Shown: positions 44,471-52,999 of the stretch, in pieces
Layout of the letters: the number at the start of each line of letters is the position of its first letter
Numbering within the stretch: the stretch's first letter is position 1
Origin: a bacterium Ga0077546
GTDB lineage: Bacteria > Cyanobacteriota > Vampirovibrionia > Obscuribacterales > Obscuribacteraceae
Direction of reading: 5' to 3'
DNA: 53,014 bases
NCBI GenBank assembly: GCA_001464165.1
Contig: LNEX01000578.1
Location: 1-53,014, forward strand
Notes under the pieces: generated by a model
Told to the model about the DNA's origin: nothing
The model's input: only the letters and a program-made list of their open reading frames with translations
Database searches by the model: none
Made by a program: the position numbers and the translations under genes

Positions 44471-44532
44471 CTAACAGCGCCTCAAATCAAATAGCAACGC
44501 TTCAAACACTACAAATTTCCGGAGAGACAACA

Positions 44533-45036
44533 ATGAGCACTACAACTAATACAGCTAGCAAAAAGGCTGAACAGAAACAAACCATCAAGGCTGAATGGGA
44601 AGCCAACAAGCTTCAAACTGAAGTTCTAAAATCTGTGGCTACTCTGTACCACTCACTAGAATCAATTCTTTCTGAACAAAACGCCCAAGTCATTGCCGAA
44701 GTTAATAAGACTATTTTGATCAACAAAAACTATTACGCCAGCTTGCCAATTAACAGCCCGACTGACCTAGCCAAGGCTGTCGCCGAATACACCACAAACG
44801 TACTAGGTATCAAAGTCACCACAGTTACGACACCGACAAAAGCAACCATTGTCTTTGAAGGTGGATCACTAGCAAACAGACTAGCCACCATCAATAAATT
44901 GCAAGAAGAGGCAGTAGAAAAACTCATTATTGCTTACAAAAATGGCCTGGCAGATCTAGGGGCAATCTATGGTTACGTCACCGAAGCAACTACTGCTCAA
45001 GCAGACTTCATCGTCACTTTCAGCAAAGATAAGTAA
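44533..45036 (+). CDS. Hypothetical protein, 167 aa
   Basis: SD GGAGAG precedes ATG. The first ~20 residues are Thr/Lys/Gln-rich. The rest is mainly helical: SVATLYHSLESILSEQNAQV, TDLAKAVAEYTTNVLGIKV and a Thr-rich strand (VTTVTTPTKATIVFEGG), then NRLATINKLQEEAVEKLIIA. There is no signal peptide or Cys. It could be coiled-coil. No family recognised. Upstream terminator shows it has its own promoter. Confidence 0.65.
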   Translation: MSTTTNTASKKAEQKQTIKAEWEANKLQTEVLKSVATLYHSLESILSEQNAQVIAEVNKTILINKNYYASLPINSPTDLAKAVAEYTTNVLGIKVTTVTTPTKATIVFEGGSLANRLATINKLQEEAVEKLIIAYKNGLADLGAIYGYVTEATTAQADFIVTFSKDK

Positions 45037-45203
45037 ACTCAAAATCGCCCTAGCAACTGCACCCGTTTTAATCAGAAGCTTGATTTATTTCTCAAGGTAC
45101 GCGTGCGGCAAAGTAACCAAAGATCTTGGCTTTACCATTGGCCCACTTTTAGATTGAGCAGCTACAATTTCGGTGTAAATTACTCGCTCTAATTTGGTTG
45201 CTA

Positions 45204-46112
45204 ATGACCAACTTTAAATGTTTTTCCAGCCCGCGGTATTTTGCCCCGCTACCTGATAGACATCCCTTTCCTATGAATAAATTTATGGACTCAGCCAGAC
45301 GCTTAGTTGATGATGGCACCTTGCTACCAAGCGAAATTATCGACCCCGGGCTAATCGAAGAAGAAGACCTTTTACGGGTGCACACACACGAGTATGTTCA
45401 ATCAATCGCAAATGGTAATTACTTTGGGATAACCAAACGAAAACTCGGTTTACCCTGGAGCCCTGAGCTAAACACTCGCAGTCGCACGGCAGCAGCTGGA
45501 ACGATGAGGGCTACCGAAGCAGCAGGTCAATCCGGCATTAGTTGCAATCTTGCTGGAGGAACACACCATGCCTTTCCCGATCATGGCGAGGGCTATTGTG
45601 TTTTCAACGATATTGCCATCGCCGTGAAAAAGCTCCACATTATCAAGCCATCCAGCAAAATATTGATAGTAGACCTTGATGCCCACCAAGGTAACGGCAC
45701 CCATTTCATCTTAGGAAAAGAAGAACGTGTCTTTACTTTCTCTATGCATGTAGGCGCCAACTATCCCTCGCAAAAAATACCAGGAACCCAAGATATCGAG
45801 CTGGAGCGCTATGTTCAAGGTGATATATACTTAGAAAAACTGCAAGAAACACTACCCCACATTCTCTCTCAATTTGAGCCAGACTACGTGTTTTATATAG
45901 CTGGAGTGGACGTACACAAAGATGATCGCTTTGGCCAGATGCACTTATCTACCAAAGATATGGCTCAGAGAGACGGCTTCGTCATTTCTGCTGTGCGCCA
46001 ACAAAAGTTGCCCATTGTAGTTGTCTATGGCGGAGGCTACAACAAAAATCAAGATGTTACTACCGAATTACACTGTCAGACTGTGCGCATAGCGAAGAGC
46101 TTTGCAGATTAA
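45204..46112 (+). CDS. Histone-deacetylase-family (class II-like) amidohydrolase
   Basis: A 302-aa zinc deacetylase of the arginase/deacetylase superfamily. H121/H122 (GGTHHAF) correspond to the catalytic His pair; DLDAHQGNGT supplies D159 and H161, and AGVDVHKDDRFG supplies D241 as zinc ligands; the YGGGYN Tyr is present. In bacteria such enzymes deacetylate acetylpolyamines, acetoin-related proteins or lysines; the substrate here is not inferable. ATG 45204 is chosen without a clear SD; TTG 45198 is in frame. AT-rich codons contrast with core genes. Confidence 0.9.
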   Translation: MTNFKCFSSPRYFAPLPDRHPFPMNKFMDSARRLVDDGTLLPSEIIDPGLIEEEDLLRVHTHEYVQSIANGNYFGITKRKLGLPWSPELNTRSRTAAAGTMRATEAAGQSGISCNLAGGTHHAFPDHGEGYCVFNDIAIAVKKLHIIKPSSKILIVDLDAHQGNGTHFILGKEERVFTFSMHVGANYPSQKIPGTQDIELERYVQGDIYLEKLQETLPHILSQFEPDYVFYIAGVDVHKDDRFGQMHLSTKDMAQRDGFVISAVRQQKLPIVVVYGGGYNKNQDVTTELHCQTVRIAKSFAD

Positions 46113-46191
46113 AGGCTTGCAGCAACTTGCTAAAGCCACTACAATCGCATCAACTACGAGCCATAGTAGTTGCAATTAAAACAAAAAATGA

Positions 46192-46229
46192 GCCGACCAG
46201 CATCACTAAGAAAGTGAGTACTGGTCGGC
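46192..46229 (-). terminator. Terminator of the DUF4139 gene
   Basis: GCCGACCAG (46192-46200) pairs perfectly with CTGGTCGGC (46221-46229), with inner CACT/AGTG. On the minus strand TCATTTTTTG follows. Confidence 0.8.
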
Positions 46230-46267
46230 ACTTGACGAACGCTTAGCAATGAACCCAGGCAAAGAAA

Positions 46268-46297
46268 CAATCAGGCAATCTTGCGATCACCTGATTG
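46268..46297. terminator. Second hairpin near the DUF4139 3' end
   Basis: CAATCAGG (46268-46275) pairs with CCTGATTG (46290-46297). TTTCTTTG follows on the minus strand and CTCTTT on the plus strand. Confidence 0.5.
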
Positions 46298-46339
46298 CTC
46301 TTTACCAGAGGCAATTCACAAAAGGCTTACTCGGCGCGC

Positions 46340-47950
46340 TTACTCGACGCGATACTTGATGGCGTAGACCACCTTGGTCTTGCCGCCCTTGGGCACAGTC
46401 ACCGTGAAGGTGCCAGAGCCCTGAGACTGAACGAGGCCCTTGACGCCGTCGATGGGCTTGGTGAACTCCAGCTCGAAGGTCGGGAGCGTGTCGGTGACCT
46501 GCACCTCGACGTCCTTGTCCTTGAAGTTCTCAATCACCAGCTCACGCTCTTCGCTGCAATAGCGCGGCTTCTTCTCGGGCTTCTTGGCCTTGGCGGGAGC
46601 GGCAGCAGGAACGGTAGCCGGGACGGCCGCAGCGGACATCATCGGACCAGCGGACATCGCCGGCGAGACAGTACCAACTTCTTCACCAGCTTCCAGGCCA
46701 CCTTCTTCGGCAGCCGTGGGCGCAGGAGGGACGACCACCGGGTCGATCTTCTGCTTGGTCAGCCGGCGCGTCGCCTTGATGTCCTTCGACGCAGTGCTCA
46801 GCTGCAGGGTGAAGCCTTCGCCGACGGCGACGTGGCTGCCCAGGTTGCTGGAGTCGGTGCGCTGCAGAGCGCCGGAACTGTCGGGTTCGAAGATGTTGAC
46901 AGCACCGGACGGCAGAGCGAAGCCGAGGTTGCTTTCCTTGTCGTTGGCCACCTTGAGGCGGATGTAGACAGGCAGCTTGTTCTCGGGAACATCGCGCCGA
47001 CCAGGCGTCAGGTAGTAGCCTGTGTCTTGCAGGTAGTACTCCGGCTGGACAGGCACACCTTCGGCCAGCACCAGCACGGTCTGCTTGGTCTCGCCATTGT
47101 CGAGGGCGAGAGTGTCAGGCAGAGTGTAGAGCTTCTGCTCGCCGACGGTCTCGACTTCGGCGTTGTCAGCCGAGAACGAAGCCGACTCCAAACCACCGCC
47201 ACCGAAGCTCTGAGCCGAGGCCATCATCATGCGAGCGCCGCCCTTGGGACGACCGCGATTGACCTGCTCATAGCCGTTGTTGACGCCGGCGATCAGCTTG
47301 AACTTGGTATCGCCGATGGGGGCGCCGCTGTTGTTGGTCAGATCGACCCAGCAGGCGAAGCGCAGCATCTTCTCGGCCTTGGCGTCGTAGAAGACCTCGA
47401 AGCGACGAGCCCAGGAGAGACCTTCGGCGGCATACATGATGCCGATGCCGTAGCGACCTTCCTTCGACACCGTCGGCTCCATGACGAGGGAGGCCAGATT
47501 GGTCAGACCCTTGAGGACGGAGGGGTCGACGCTGTAGCGGTTGCCCAGGGGAACGATCACGACCTTGCCACTGGAGGCTTCCTCGATCACGGCCTGGTTG
47601 TTGATGACGTGCACGAGCTTGCCCGTGGTGCTGCGCTCACCGAGGTGGTCACGGTCGATCAGGGTGACGGTGGTACCGACGGCCTTCTCGAGGATGGCGG
47701 CCACACTGAGGTTGGCCGGGCGATAGCTGAAGGGGCCCAGCTTGAAGGCACCGTCGCCGGTGACATTGGTGATGGTCACCGAATTGGGAACGAGCTGCTC
47801 GGGCAAACCGGCCAGCGAAACTTCACTCTTGCCCTCGGGCAAGGTCACGAGGCGATTCTCGCGGACCAAGGCGGGTCCGCCAAGGTAGACAGTCACTTCC
47901 GACGAATCGGGGGCGTCGGAGACAACGGGCTGCTTGTTTTGGGTGCTCAT
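46340..47950 (-). CDS. DUF4139 domain protein (with DUF4140-like N-terminus)
   Basis: A 536-aa protein. The N-terminal beta domain VTVYLGGPALVRENRLVTLP (about 19-38) is DUF4140-like; the DUF4139 core follows (YAAEGLSWARRFEVFYDAK, DLTNNSGAPIGDTKFKLIAG), interrupted by an Ala/Pro/Met-rich linker (about 405-460), and ends with VTVPKGGKTKVVYAIKYRV. The family is of unknown function; members are often exported, but no signal peptide is seen here. SD AAGGAAA lies rather far (about 12 nt) from ATG. A 103-aa membrane protein gene lies 106 bp upstream on the same strand. Confidence 0.9.
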   Translation of the reverse strand: MSTQNKQPVVSDAPDSSEVTVYLGGPALVRENRLVTLPEGKSEVSLAGLPEQLVPNSVTITNVTGDGAFKLGPFSYRPANLSVAAILEKAVGTTVTLIDRDHLGERSTTGKLVHVINNQAVIEEASSGKVVIVPLGNRYSVDPSVLKGLTNLASLVMEPTVSKEGRYGIGIMYAAEGLSWARRFEVFYDAKAEKMLRFACWVDLTNNSGAPIGDTKFKLIAGVNNGYEQVNRGRPKGGARMMMASAQSFGGGGLESASFSADNAEVETVGEQKLYTLPDTLALDNGETKQTVLVLAEGVPVQPEYYLQDTGYYLTPGRRDVPENKLPVYIRLKVANDKESNLGFALPSGAVNIFEPDSSGALQRTDSSNLGSHVAVGEGFTLQLSTASKDIKATRRLTKQKIDPVVVPPAPTAAEEGGLEAGEEVGTVSPAMSAGPMMSAAAVPATVPAAAPAKAKKPEKKPRYCSEERELVIENFKDKDVEVQVTDTLPTFELEFTKPIDGVKGLVQSQGSGTFTVTVPKGGKTKVVYAIKYRVE

Positions 47951-48056
47951 AATGATTTGCTTTTCCTTGGTGCTCTGTTTGAGAGCGGGATTTTGCGCTT
48001 GTGGCGCGATGGTGATGGATTGGAACTAAGGAGAAGTGGTTGTCAGACGATAGCCT

Positions 48057-48368
48057 TCAAACGATGTAAGTGCGAACGCCAGAGCAGAGGCTTTTGACCA
48101 CTGAAACGTTTACTGGCACGATTCGCATCTTATTACCACCGAAGAGGGCATCACACTTCGCCAGAGGCAATTCGGCAACTAGGGAATACGGGACTTCAGG
48201 GACCTCACTATGAAGAACAACGAAGACAGTTCTCGTTGTCGCACTATAGTGAGGCATGTTGTTATGGATGGCACTAGCCGGTCCGCGATAAAGTTCGCGA
48301 CGCGAAGCAACGCAGACAGCCCAGCAGATTGCAGCAGCCACAGCGAGCAAGGCGAGAAAACCGAACAT
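48057..48368 (-). CDS. Small membrane-anchored protein, 103 aa
   Basis: SD AAGGAAA precedes ATG 48368. Residues 2-21 (FGFLALLAVAAAICWAVCVA) form one N-terminal anchor or signal sequence, followed by a mixed strand domain (TRTVFVVLHSEVPEVPYSLV, KMRIVPVNVSVVKSLC). No family recognised. It lies 106 bp before the DUF4139 gene and is likely in the same unit. Confidence 0.6.
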   Translation of the reverse strand: MFGFLALLAVAAAICWAVCVASRRELYRGPASAIHNNMPHYSATTRTVFVVLHSEVPEVPYSLVAELPLAKCDALFGGNKMRIVPVNVSVVKSLCSGVRTYIV

Positions 48369-49262
48369 TGGCTGTTTTCCTTCTTTCCGTTTGAGCTTTC
48401 ACAGCGATCACACAATTGCGTCAATGCGAAAGTCCAGATCATTTTTCTCTTTCAATTCCGCCTCAAAAACTGCGCTTGCTAACGGCTATCTCTAGGTCAG
48501 CGAAGGCAATAACCGATCAGCAATTAAACCTCCACAAAAATCCGCACAGTCAATTTCGCAAACAACCTAAGAGCAATACTGCTCAAAGATTGATTGGGGA
48601 AAGATTGCACTGGTCGAATTAAATTGGTTTTGGCGAAAAAACTGCTGATTGGGAAGGGAAAGAGAGAGACAACAGACCCTATGAAGAAAAGGGGCGCAAA
48701 ATCCAGCTATATGGCCCTCTGTTAAGTAGGTTCAATCTCGAGGCACGTTAAAAACCTCTTGGTTTCGCTAGCGTGCGCTAGCTCCGTCATACACTTAGTT
48801 CATGATAGAAGCCATAGGCTCAGTATCATTAGAAACCTATAGGCTTAGGCTAGATAAGAGTTATGGCTTTCTTGACATCAGCGAGCCTATAGTCAATTTA
48901 CATATCTAACTCACTCACAAAGACCCGAGGCCTTCCCGAACCAACTTCCACCAAATCCCCCAGGAATTCCTCAGTCTCTTTGGCAGTCTGGTATGAGTCC
49001 GTTTTTCTAGTGCAGCTTGCAAATCACATTGGTAATTGCGAAATCGCGTGATCCTGTGACTTTGTGACTGCGCGTTCTAACCCAAGTTTTCGACCCGAGC
49101 AGGATGCGTTTTTGTGCTCCTTTTCAGCGTCGCGAACGTACTTGGAGAAATTCTCTATATGCACCCACGAACTACTTTCGTTTCAACCTAGAGAGCGGCC
49201 CTCATTCAGATGGGACGTTCTCCTCCACCCGCAGGAGCCAGTCGCGGCTAAAGGAAAGTCCC
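48369..49262. other. 894-bp AT-rich region rich in inverted repeats
   Basis: No supported gene. It contains a 7-bp palindrome pair at 48767-48782 and nested repeats at 48809-48890, upstream of the HD gene. It could encode a regulatory RNA or hold binding sites. Confidence 0.5.
48767..48890. promoter_or_regulatory. Cluster of inverted repeats
   Basis: GCTAGCG (48767-48773) and CGCTAGC (48776-48782) form a perfect palindrome. AAGCCATA (48809) pairs with TATGGCTT (48862), ATAGGCTC (48814) with GAGCCTAT (48883), and CCTATAGG (48836-48843) is self-complementary. These pairings overlap, so alternative foldings are possible. Confidence 0.35.
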
Positions 49263-49784
49263 ATGAAAACCCAGAACACGATCATCCAGCAACTCCCCTG
49301 GTATGCACTGTGGTGCATTCAGGCCCACGGCAATCAGAAGTACGGCAAGAAGCCCTATCGCGTTCACCTCGAGGCTGTCGCCAAACTTGCAGTTCGCTTC
49401 GGTTTTACCGACGAGCTGATCATCATGGTTTGCTGGCTCCACGATGTGCTCGAAGATTGCCCCAATGAATCAGTCGCTACGCTGCTTGCCGCTGGCTTCC
49501 CCCCGGAAGCTGTCGCTGCAGCCTATGCACTGAAAGACGAAGACGGCGCCACCCGCGACGAGAAGAAAGCCAAGACTTTGCCGAAGATTGCCGCCAACCG
49601 CGTCGCTCTCATCGTCAAGCTTTGCGATCGTCTCGCCAACGTCACCATGAGCCGTCGCAACAACCAGAAGAAGTACAGCCGGTACCAGCATGAGCACGTT
49701 GCCTTCAAAGCAGCACTCTACCAGGCCGACGACCTCGAACTGCAGCCGATGTGGCAGCGTCTTGAGCAGCTTCTTGCTGCTTAA
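49263..49784 (+). CDS. HD-domain phosphohydrolase, SpoT/MESH1-like
   Basis: A 173-aa protein. AHGNQKYGKKPYRVHLEAVA (about 21-40), WLHDVLEDCP (about 58-67) and KLCDRLANVT have the H...HD...D pattern and text of the (p)ppGpp-hydrolase family. It is a stand-alone hydrolase domain with no synthetase domain. It may degrade (p)ppGpp or a similar nucleotide (inference). ATG 49263 has AAAGGAAA upstream; the frame upstream to 49104 is open but lacks an SD. It is followed by the patatin gene after 80 bp. Confidence 0.85.
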   Translation: MKTQNTIIQQLPWYALWCIQAHGNQKYGKKPYRVHLEAVAKLAVRFGFTDELIIMVCWLHDVLEDCPNESVATLLAAGFPPEAVAAAYALKDEDGATRDEKKAKTLPKIAANRVALIVKLCDRLANVTMSRRNNQKKYSRYQHEHVAFKAALYQADDLELQPMWQRLEQLLAA

Positions 49785-49864
49785 GACTCTCTCCCGGGCA
49801 GCCTTTCTCAGTTCTAAAAACTCGGCCTGCTGAACTGCTCAGGCCCTTACTCTGGGAGAATCCC

Positions 49865-50656
49865 ATGTCAACACATTCTCAGAAGAAGCCGGCTGTGGCA
49901 CTCACTCTTGGTGGAGGTGCCAATCGCGGCGTCTCGCACCTAGGGTTCCTGCAGTTCTTCGAAGAGCATGAGGTACCGATCAAAAGCATCACCGGGGTCT
50001 CCATCGGCAGCATCGTGGCAACGATGTACCTCAACGGTGTACCCCTCGATGCCATCAAACGCGCCTTCGTCGAAGACATCAGCTTTCCGCCTCTGTCTAC
50101 CGCCGTGCGCGCCATTCTGCCGTCGCTCAACCCGCTGCGAATACTCGGCTTGATCGACCTCGTTCCACTGATGAGCCACTTGGTGGAAAAGTACAACCTC
50201 AAGCCCCAGCCCGGATTGCGCATGACAGCGTATGACGTGCTCAGGCTCGAATCAGTTGTCTTCGAAGGTCTCGACTACGACCTCACCCTGGCACTGGCGG
50301 CATCATGTGCGGTGCCCGGCCTGATGCGGCCCGTGTACGTCAACGAAGGCGGCAAGCGACGCTTGCTTGTCGATGGCGGCGTGCACCATCCGCATCCGGG
50401 CAGCACCAGCGACAATCGCAAGGGCAAAAGCAATGGCACCAAGACGATTGTGAGCAAGCTCATCGGCGGCTCACTGGTCGATACGGTGTACCCCAACGGC
50501 CCCCATGAACATGTAGTCAGCGTCAGCAATGACGTCGACGATTTCTTCGGCAGGCTCAGTGAATCGGAAGTAGCCCGGCGCTCAAGCCACGGCTACAGCC
50601 AGACCAAAGCTGCGCTGGCAGTTAGCCCCAAGGGAGTTGTACGGCCGAGAAGCTGA
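49865..50656 (+). CDS. Patatin-like phospholipase
   Basis: A 263-aa serine lipid acyl hydrolase. The oxyanion loop GGGANRG (16-22), nucleophile elbow GVSIG (S46) and the catalytic Asp in LVDGG (D170) form the Ser-Asp dyad. RssA-like in size. There is no signal peptide, so it acts in the cytoplasm, likely on membrane lipids. Patatins occur both in lipid turnover and in antiphage effectors; here the neighbour is an HD hydrolase, not a cyclic-nucleotide synthase, so no defence role can be claimed. SD GGGAG. Confidence 0.9.
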   Translation: MSTHSQKKPAVALTLGGGANRGVSHLGFLQFFEEHEVPIKSITGVSIGSIVATMYLNGVPLDAIKRAFVEDISFPPLSTAVRAILPSLNPLRILGLIDLVPLMSHLVEKYNLKPQPGLRMTAYDVLRLESVVFEGLDYDLTLALAASCAVPGLMRPVYVNEGGKRRLLVDGGVHHPHPGSTSDNRKGKSNGTKTIVSKLIGGSLVDTVYPNGPHEHVVSVSNDVDDFFGRLSESEVARRSSHGYSQTKAALAVSPKGVVRPRS

Positions 50657-50731
50657 AAGGCTTCTCTGGCTTCACGGCACTGACGATGTTTTTAACTGCC
50701 ACAAACGTGGCCCTTTTCGAAAGGAATTACC

Positions 50732-52267
50732 ATGACTATCGAGCATAAACCAGGCACCAGTCTGATTGCTGTGAGCGACAGCTTCATCGTACTGGATCCC
50801 TACACACCGAGCCCGTCCGAAGATGCCTTCGTGCATCAGTTCGGCCGTAAAATCATCGGACAGCCTGCTGCAGAGCAGATCGCCTCGATGGTGCACAACG
50901 CCTACACCAACCCCTTCCGCGACAAGACCAGGCCGATCGGCGTCTACTACCTGGTAGGCCCTTCGCGCACCGGCAAGTCGTATACCGGCGAGGTTCTGGC
51001 CGAGCTCATGCACGGCACCCAAGACGCTCTCACGCGCTTGCAGTGCGGCGACTATGAAGAAGACCACCAGGTCGCTGACCTGCGCGGAGCCCCTCCGGGC
51101 TACATCGGCTTCAAAGACGTCGAGAAGCTCAAGCTCAAGGCCGATGACGAAGACCCGACCTCGCCGATCTCCAACCACAACTTGATGCGCTTGCGCATGA
51201 AGTCTGGCAAAGAGATCGACATCGTCTTGCTGGAAGAATTTGAGAAGTCGAGCTACGACTTCTACAAGTTCTGGATGGGAGCCTTCGATAAGGGCAAGGT
51301 CAAGCTCTCCGACGGCCGTATCGTCGACTTCACCAACACTGTCTTCATCCTCACCAGCAACTTGGGCATGGAACAGCTCGAGGACCTGGCCAAGGGCGGC
51401 ATCGGCTTCACCACCGGTGGCCCCAAGGTAGTCACCGAGAATGACGTCAAAGGCGTGGTCGACGCTGAAATGAAGCGCCGCTACAAGCCGGAGTTCCGCA
51501 ACCGTCTTGATGCCGTCGTCATCTTCCGGCCCTTCTCGGCTGAAGAGCTGGCCAAGGTGGTCGTCACTGAGCTGGCTCGCATCCAGGAACGCGTCGTCAA
51601 GCAGTCTCCGGCCGGCAAGCGCTTCAAACTGGTGTGCGACGAAGGCGCTCGCAGGCAGCTCCTGATTCAGACCGGCACCAACGTGGCTGAGCTGAAACGG
51701 GTAATGCAGAAAGAGCTGCTGACGCCGCTCGGTCGTCTCTTCAACATGGGTAAACTGCCACCGGCTTGCACGGTGACGATTTCGTTCAATGCCCACCTGG
51801 AACGCTACGACTTCGGCATGCTTCCCGGCAGCGCCGCAGAAGTGAAGGCACAGGAAGAAGAAGCAGCAACAGCAGCCAAGGCCGCCAAGCCGACTGACAC
51901 CAAAGACGGTGCCAAGCCGCAAGCACCGCTCTTGCTGGAAGGTCCGAAGGACAACAAGACGCCCAAGGACAAGAAAGGCGACCCGAAGAAAGCGGCGCTC
52001 TTCCAGCCTCTCTCAGAGGGCAGCATGAGCCGCGGACTGAATCGCTACTTGATTCAGGCTCAGGCATCGTCGCTCAACGAAATCGACGACCGCGGCGAGG
52101 AAATCATGGACTATGTCCTCGACACCCTCGACCTCGACGTCGAATACGAAGCGACGACGCACCGCGCACCCTTCCGCTTCGATGTGGTGGTGTACGCCAG
52201 CGAAGCGCAGATGAAGATGTTGAAGAAGCTCATGCCCTTCATCACCTACAGCCAGCGCGGCGAATGA
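50732..52267 (+). CDS. Single-ring AAA+ ATPase related to the ClpA/ClpB D2 domain, with extra C-terminal domain
   Basis: A 511-aa protein. Walker A is GPSRTGKS (76-83), Walker B VLLEEFEK (165-172, with E168 where ClpB has Asp), the pore-loop Tyr is in GAPPGYIG (Y124), sensor 1 is TSNLG (N210), and the arginine finger lies in FRNRLD (R258). The ClpB small domain follows (to about 365), then a Lys/Ala/Pro-rich linker (370-425) and a new C-terminal region (430-511). It lacks the D1 ring, the N-domain and the coiled-coil M-domain of ClpB. Likely a hexameric unfoldase or remodelling motor. SD AAAGGAA. Confidence 0.88.
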   Translation: MTIEHKPGTSLIAVSDSFIVLDPYTPSPSEDAFVHQFGRKIIGQPAAEQIASMVHNAYTNPFRDKTRPIGVYYLVGPSRTGKSYTGEVLAELMHGTQDALTRLQCGDYEEDHQVADLRGAPPGYIGFKDVEKLKLKADDEDPTSPISNHNLMRLRMKSGKEIDIVLLEEFEKSSYDFYKFWMGAFDKGKVKLSDGRIVDFTNTVFILTSNLGMEQLEDLAKGGIGFTTGGPKVVTENDVKGVVDAEMKRRYKPEFRNRLDAVVIFRPFSAEELAKVVVTELARIQERVVKQSPAGKRFKLVCDEGARRQLLIQTGTNVAELKRVMQKELLTPLGRLFNMGKLPPACTVTISFNAHLERYDFGMLPGSAAEVKAQEEEAATAAKAAKPTDTKDGAKPQAPLLLEGPKDNKTPKDKKGDPKKAALFQPLSEGSMSRGLNRYLIQAQASSLNEIDDRGEEIMDYVLDTLDLDVEYEATTHRAPFRFDVVVYASEAQMKMLKKLMPFITYSQRGE

Positions 52268-52292
52268 ATGCATGAATGAATGCATGAATGAG
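52262..52292. repeat. Short tandem repeat GAATGAATGCAT
   Basis: The unit GAATGAATGCAT occurs about 2.5 times at the stop codon of the AAA gene (52262-52291) and places several TGA codons in different frames. Confidence 0.8.
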
Positions 52293-52302
52293 CGAGCGGC
52301 AT

Positions 52303-52339
52303 GGGGCTCTCCAACACTCGCAAGAGCTTGGAGGGCCCC
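52303..52339 (+). terminator. Hairpin after the AAA gene
   Basis: A 12-bp stem with one T-G pair (52303-52314 with 52328-52339). No T tract, so it may not be a strong terminator. Confidence 0.55.
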
Positions 52340-52384
52340 GGCAGGCGTTGAGTTCAAATTATCAATCACAAACCAGGAGTCGCC

Positions 52385-52909
52385 ATGACCCAAGCCATGC
52401 AACATCAGGCCATCGACAAGCGCGCTCGCCAGCGCATTCGTCAACAGATCGTGCATCCCAATGCCAATCTCCTTCCGCTTCTGCGCCAGGCTGATTGGAG
52501 CAACGACTTTGCCCAGGTGCTCGACATCGAAGGCGAGAGCTTCAACCATCCCTGGTCGTTCGACAAGTTCGTCGACTTCATCAACAAGCCCAACAGCAGC
52601 GCCACCATCGCTACCATTGGTGGTCGCGTCGTCGGCTACATGCTGCTCGAACGCATCAGCGGTCGCAACAACGAGGGTGAAAGCCTGCACATCGCCCACA
52701 TCGCCGTCAGCCCTGCCCATCGCGGCCAAGGCACCGGCAGCACGATGGTGAACAGCCTCGAAGGCAACACCGTCACCCTCAATCTGCGCCGCTCCAATGT
52801 CAAGGCTCAACGCCTCTACTACGAGCTGGGTTTCAAGATCGTGCGCACTTTGCCGCAGCACTACGCTGACGGCGAGGATGGCTTCTTCATGAGCAGCGCC
52901 GTTGCCTGA
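52385..52909 (+). CDS. RimI-like GNAT N-acetyltransferase
   Basis: A 174-aa protein. After a basic, helical N-terminal ~35 residues come ESFNHPWSFDKF, IAVSPAHRGQGTG (acetyl-CoA motif A) and LNLRRSNVKAQRLYYELGFK, the RimI pattern for acetylating N-terminal amines of proteins such as ribosomal S18. The typical RimI penultimate Tyr region YYELGFK is present. Substrate is inferred by similarity only. SD CCAGGAG. Confidence 0.9.
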   Translation: MTQAMQHQAIDKRARQRIRQQIVHPNANLLPLLRQADWSNDFAQVLDIEGESFNHPWSFDKFVDFINKPNSSATIATIGGRVVGYMLLERISGRNNEGESLHIAHIAVSPAHRGQGTGSTMVNSLEGNTVTLNLRRSNVKAQRLYYELGFKIVRTLPQHYADGEDGFFMSSAVA

Positions 52910-52972
52910 AAGGGCATCAAGCGCTCGCTATGCTCAAAACGAGCAGCACGAGCCAACAACAAAAACGCTAGA

Positions 52973-52999
52973 CTCGAAGGAGCACCTTGCTCTTTCGAG
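52973..52999 (+). terminator. Hairpin at the window end
   Basis: A 12-bp stem with one G-T pair (52973-52984 with 52988-52999) and a 3-nt loop, 63 bp past the RimI-like gene. No T tract is visible before the window ends. Confidence 0.5.

Noticed and set aside
46295..48097. 600-aa plus-strand open frame opposite the DUF4139 gene
   Set aside because: It is a complement-strand shadow of GC-rich codons, has no SD, and the minus frame has clear DUF4139 motifs.
49865..50656. Patatin as a CBASS-type antiphage effector
   Set aside because: No cyclic-nucleotide synthase, Cap2/Cap3 or sensor protein is present next to it.
50672..51922. 416-aa minus-strand open frame opposite the AAA gene
   Set aside because: Shadow of the AAA gene; no SD and no recognisable domain.
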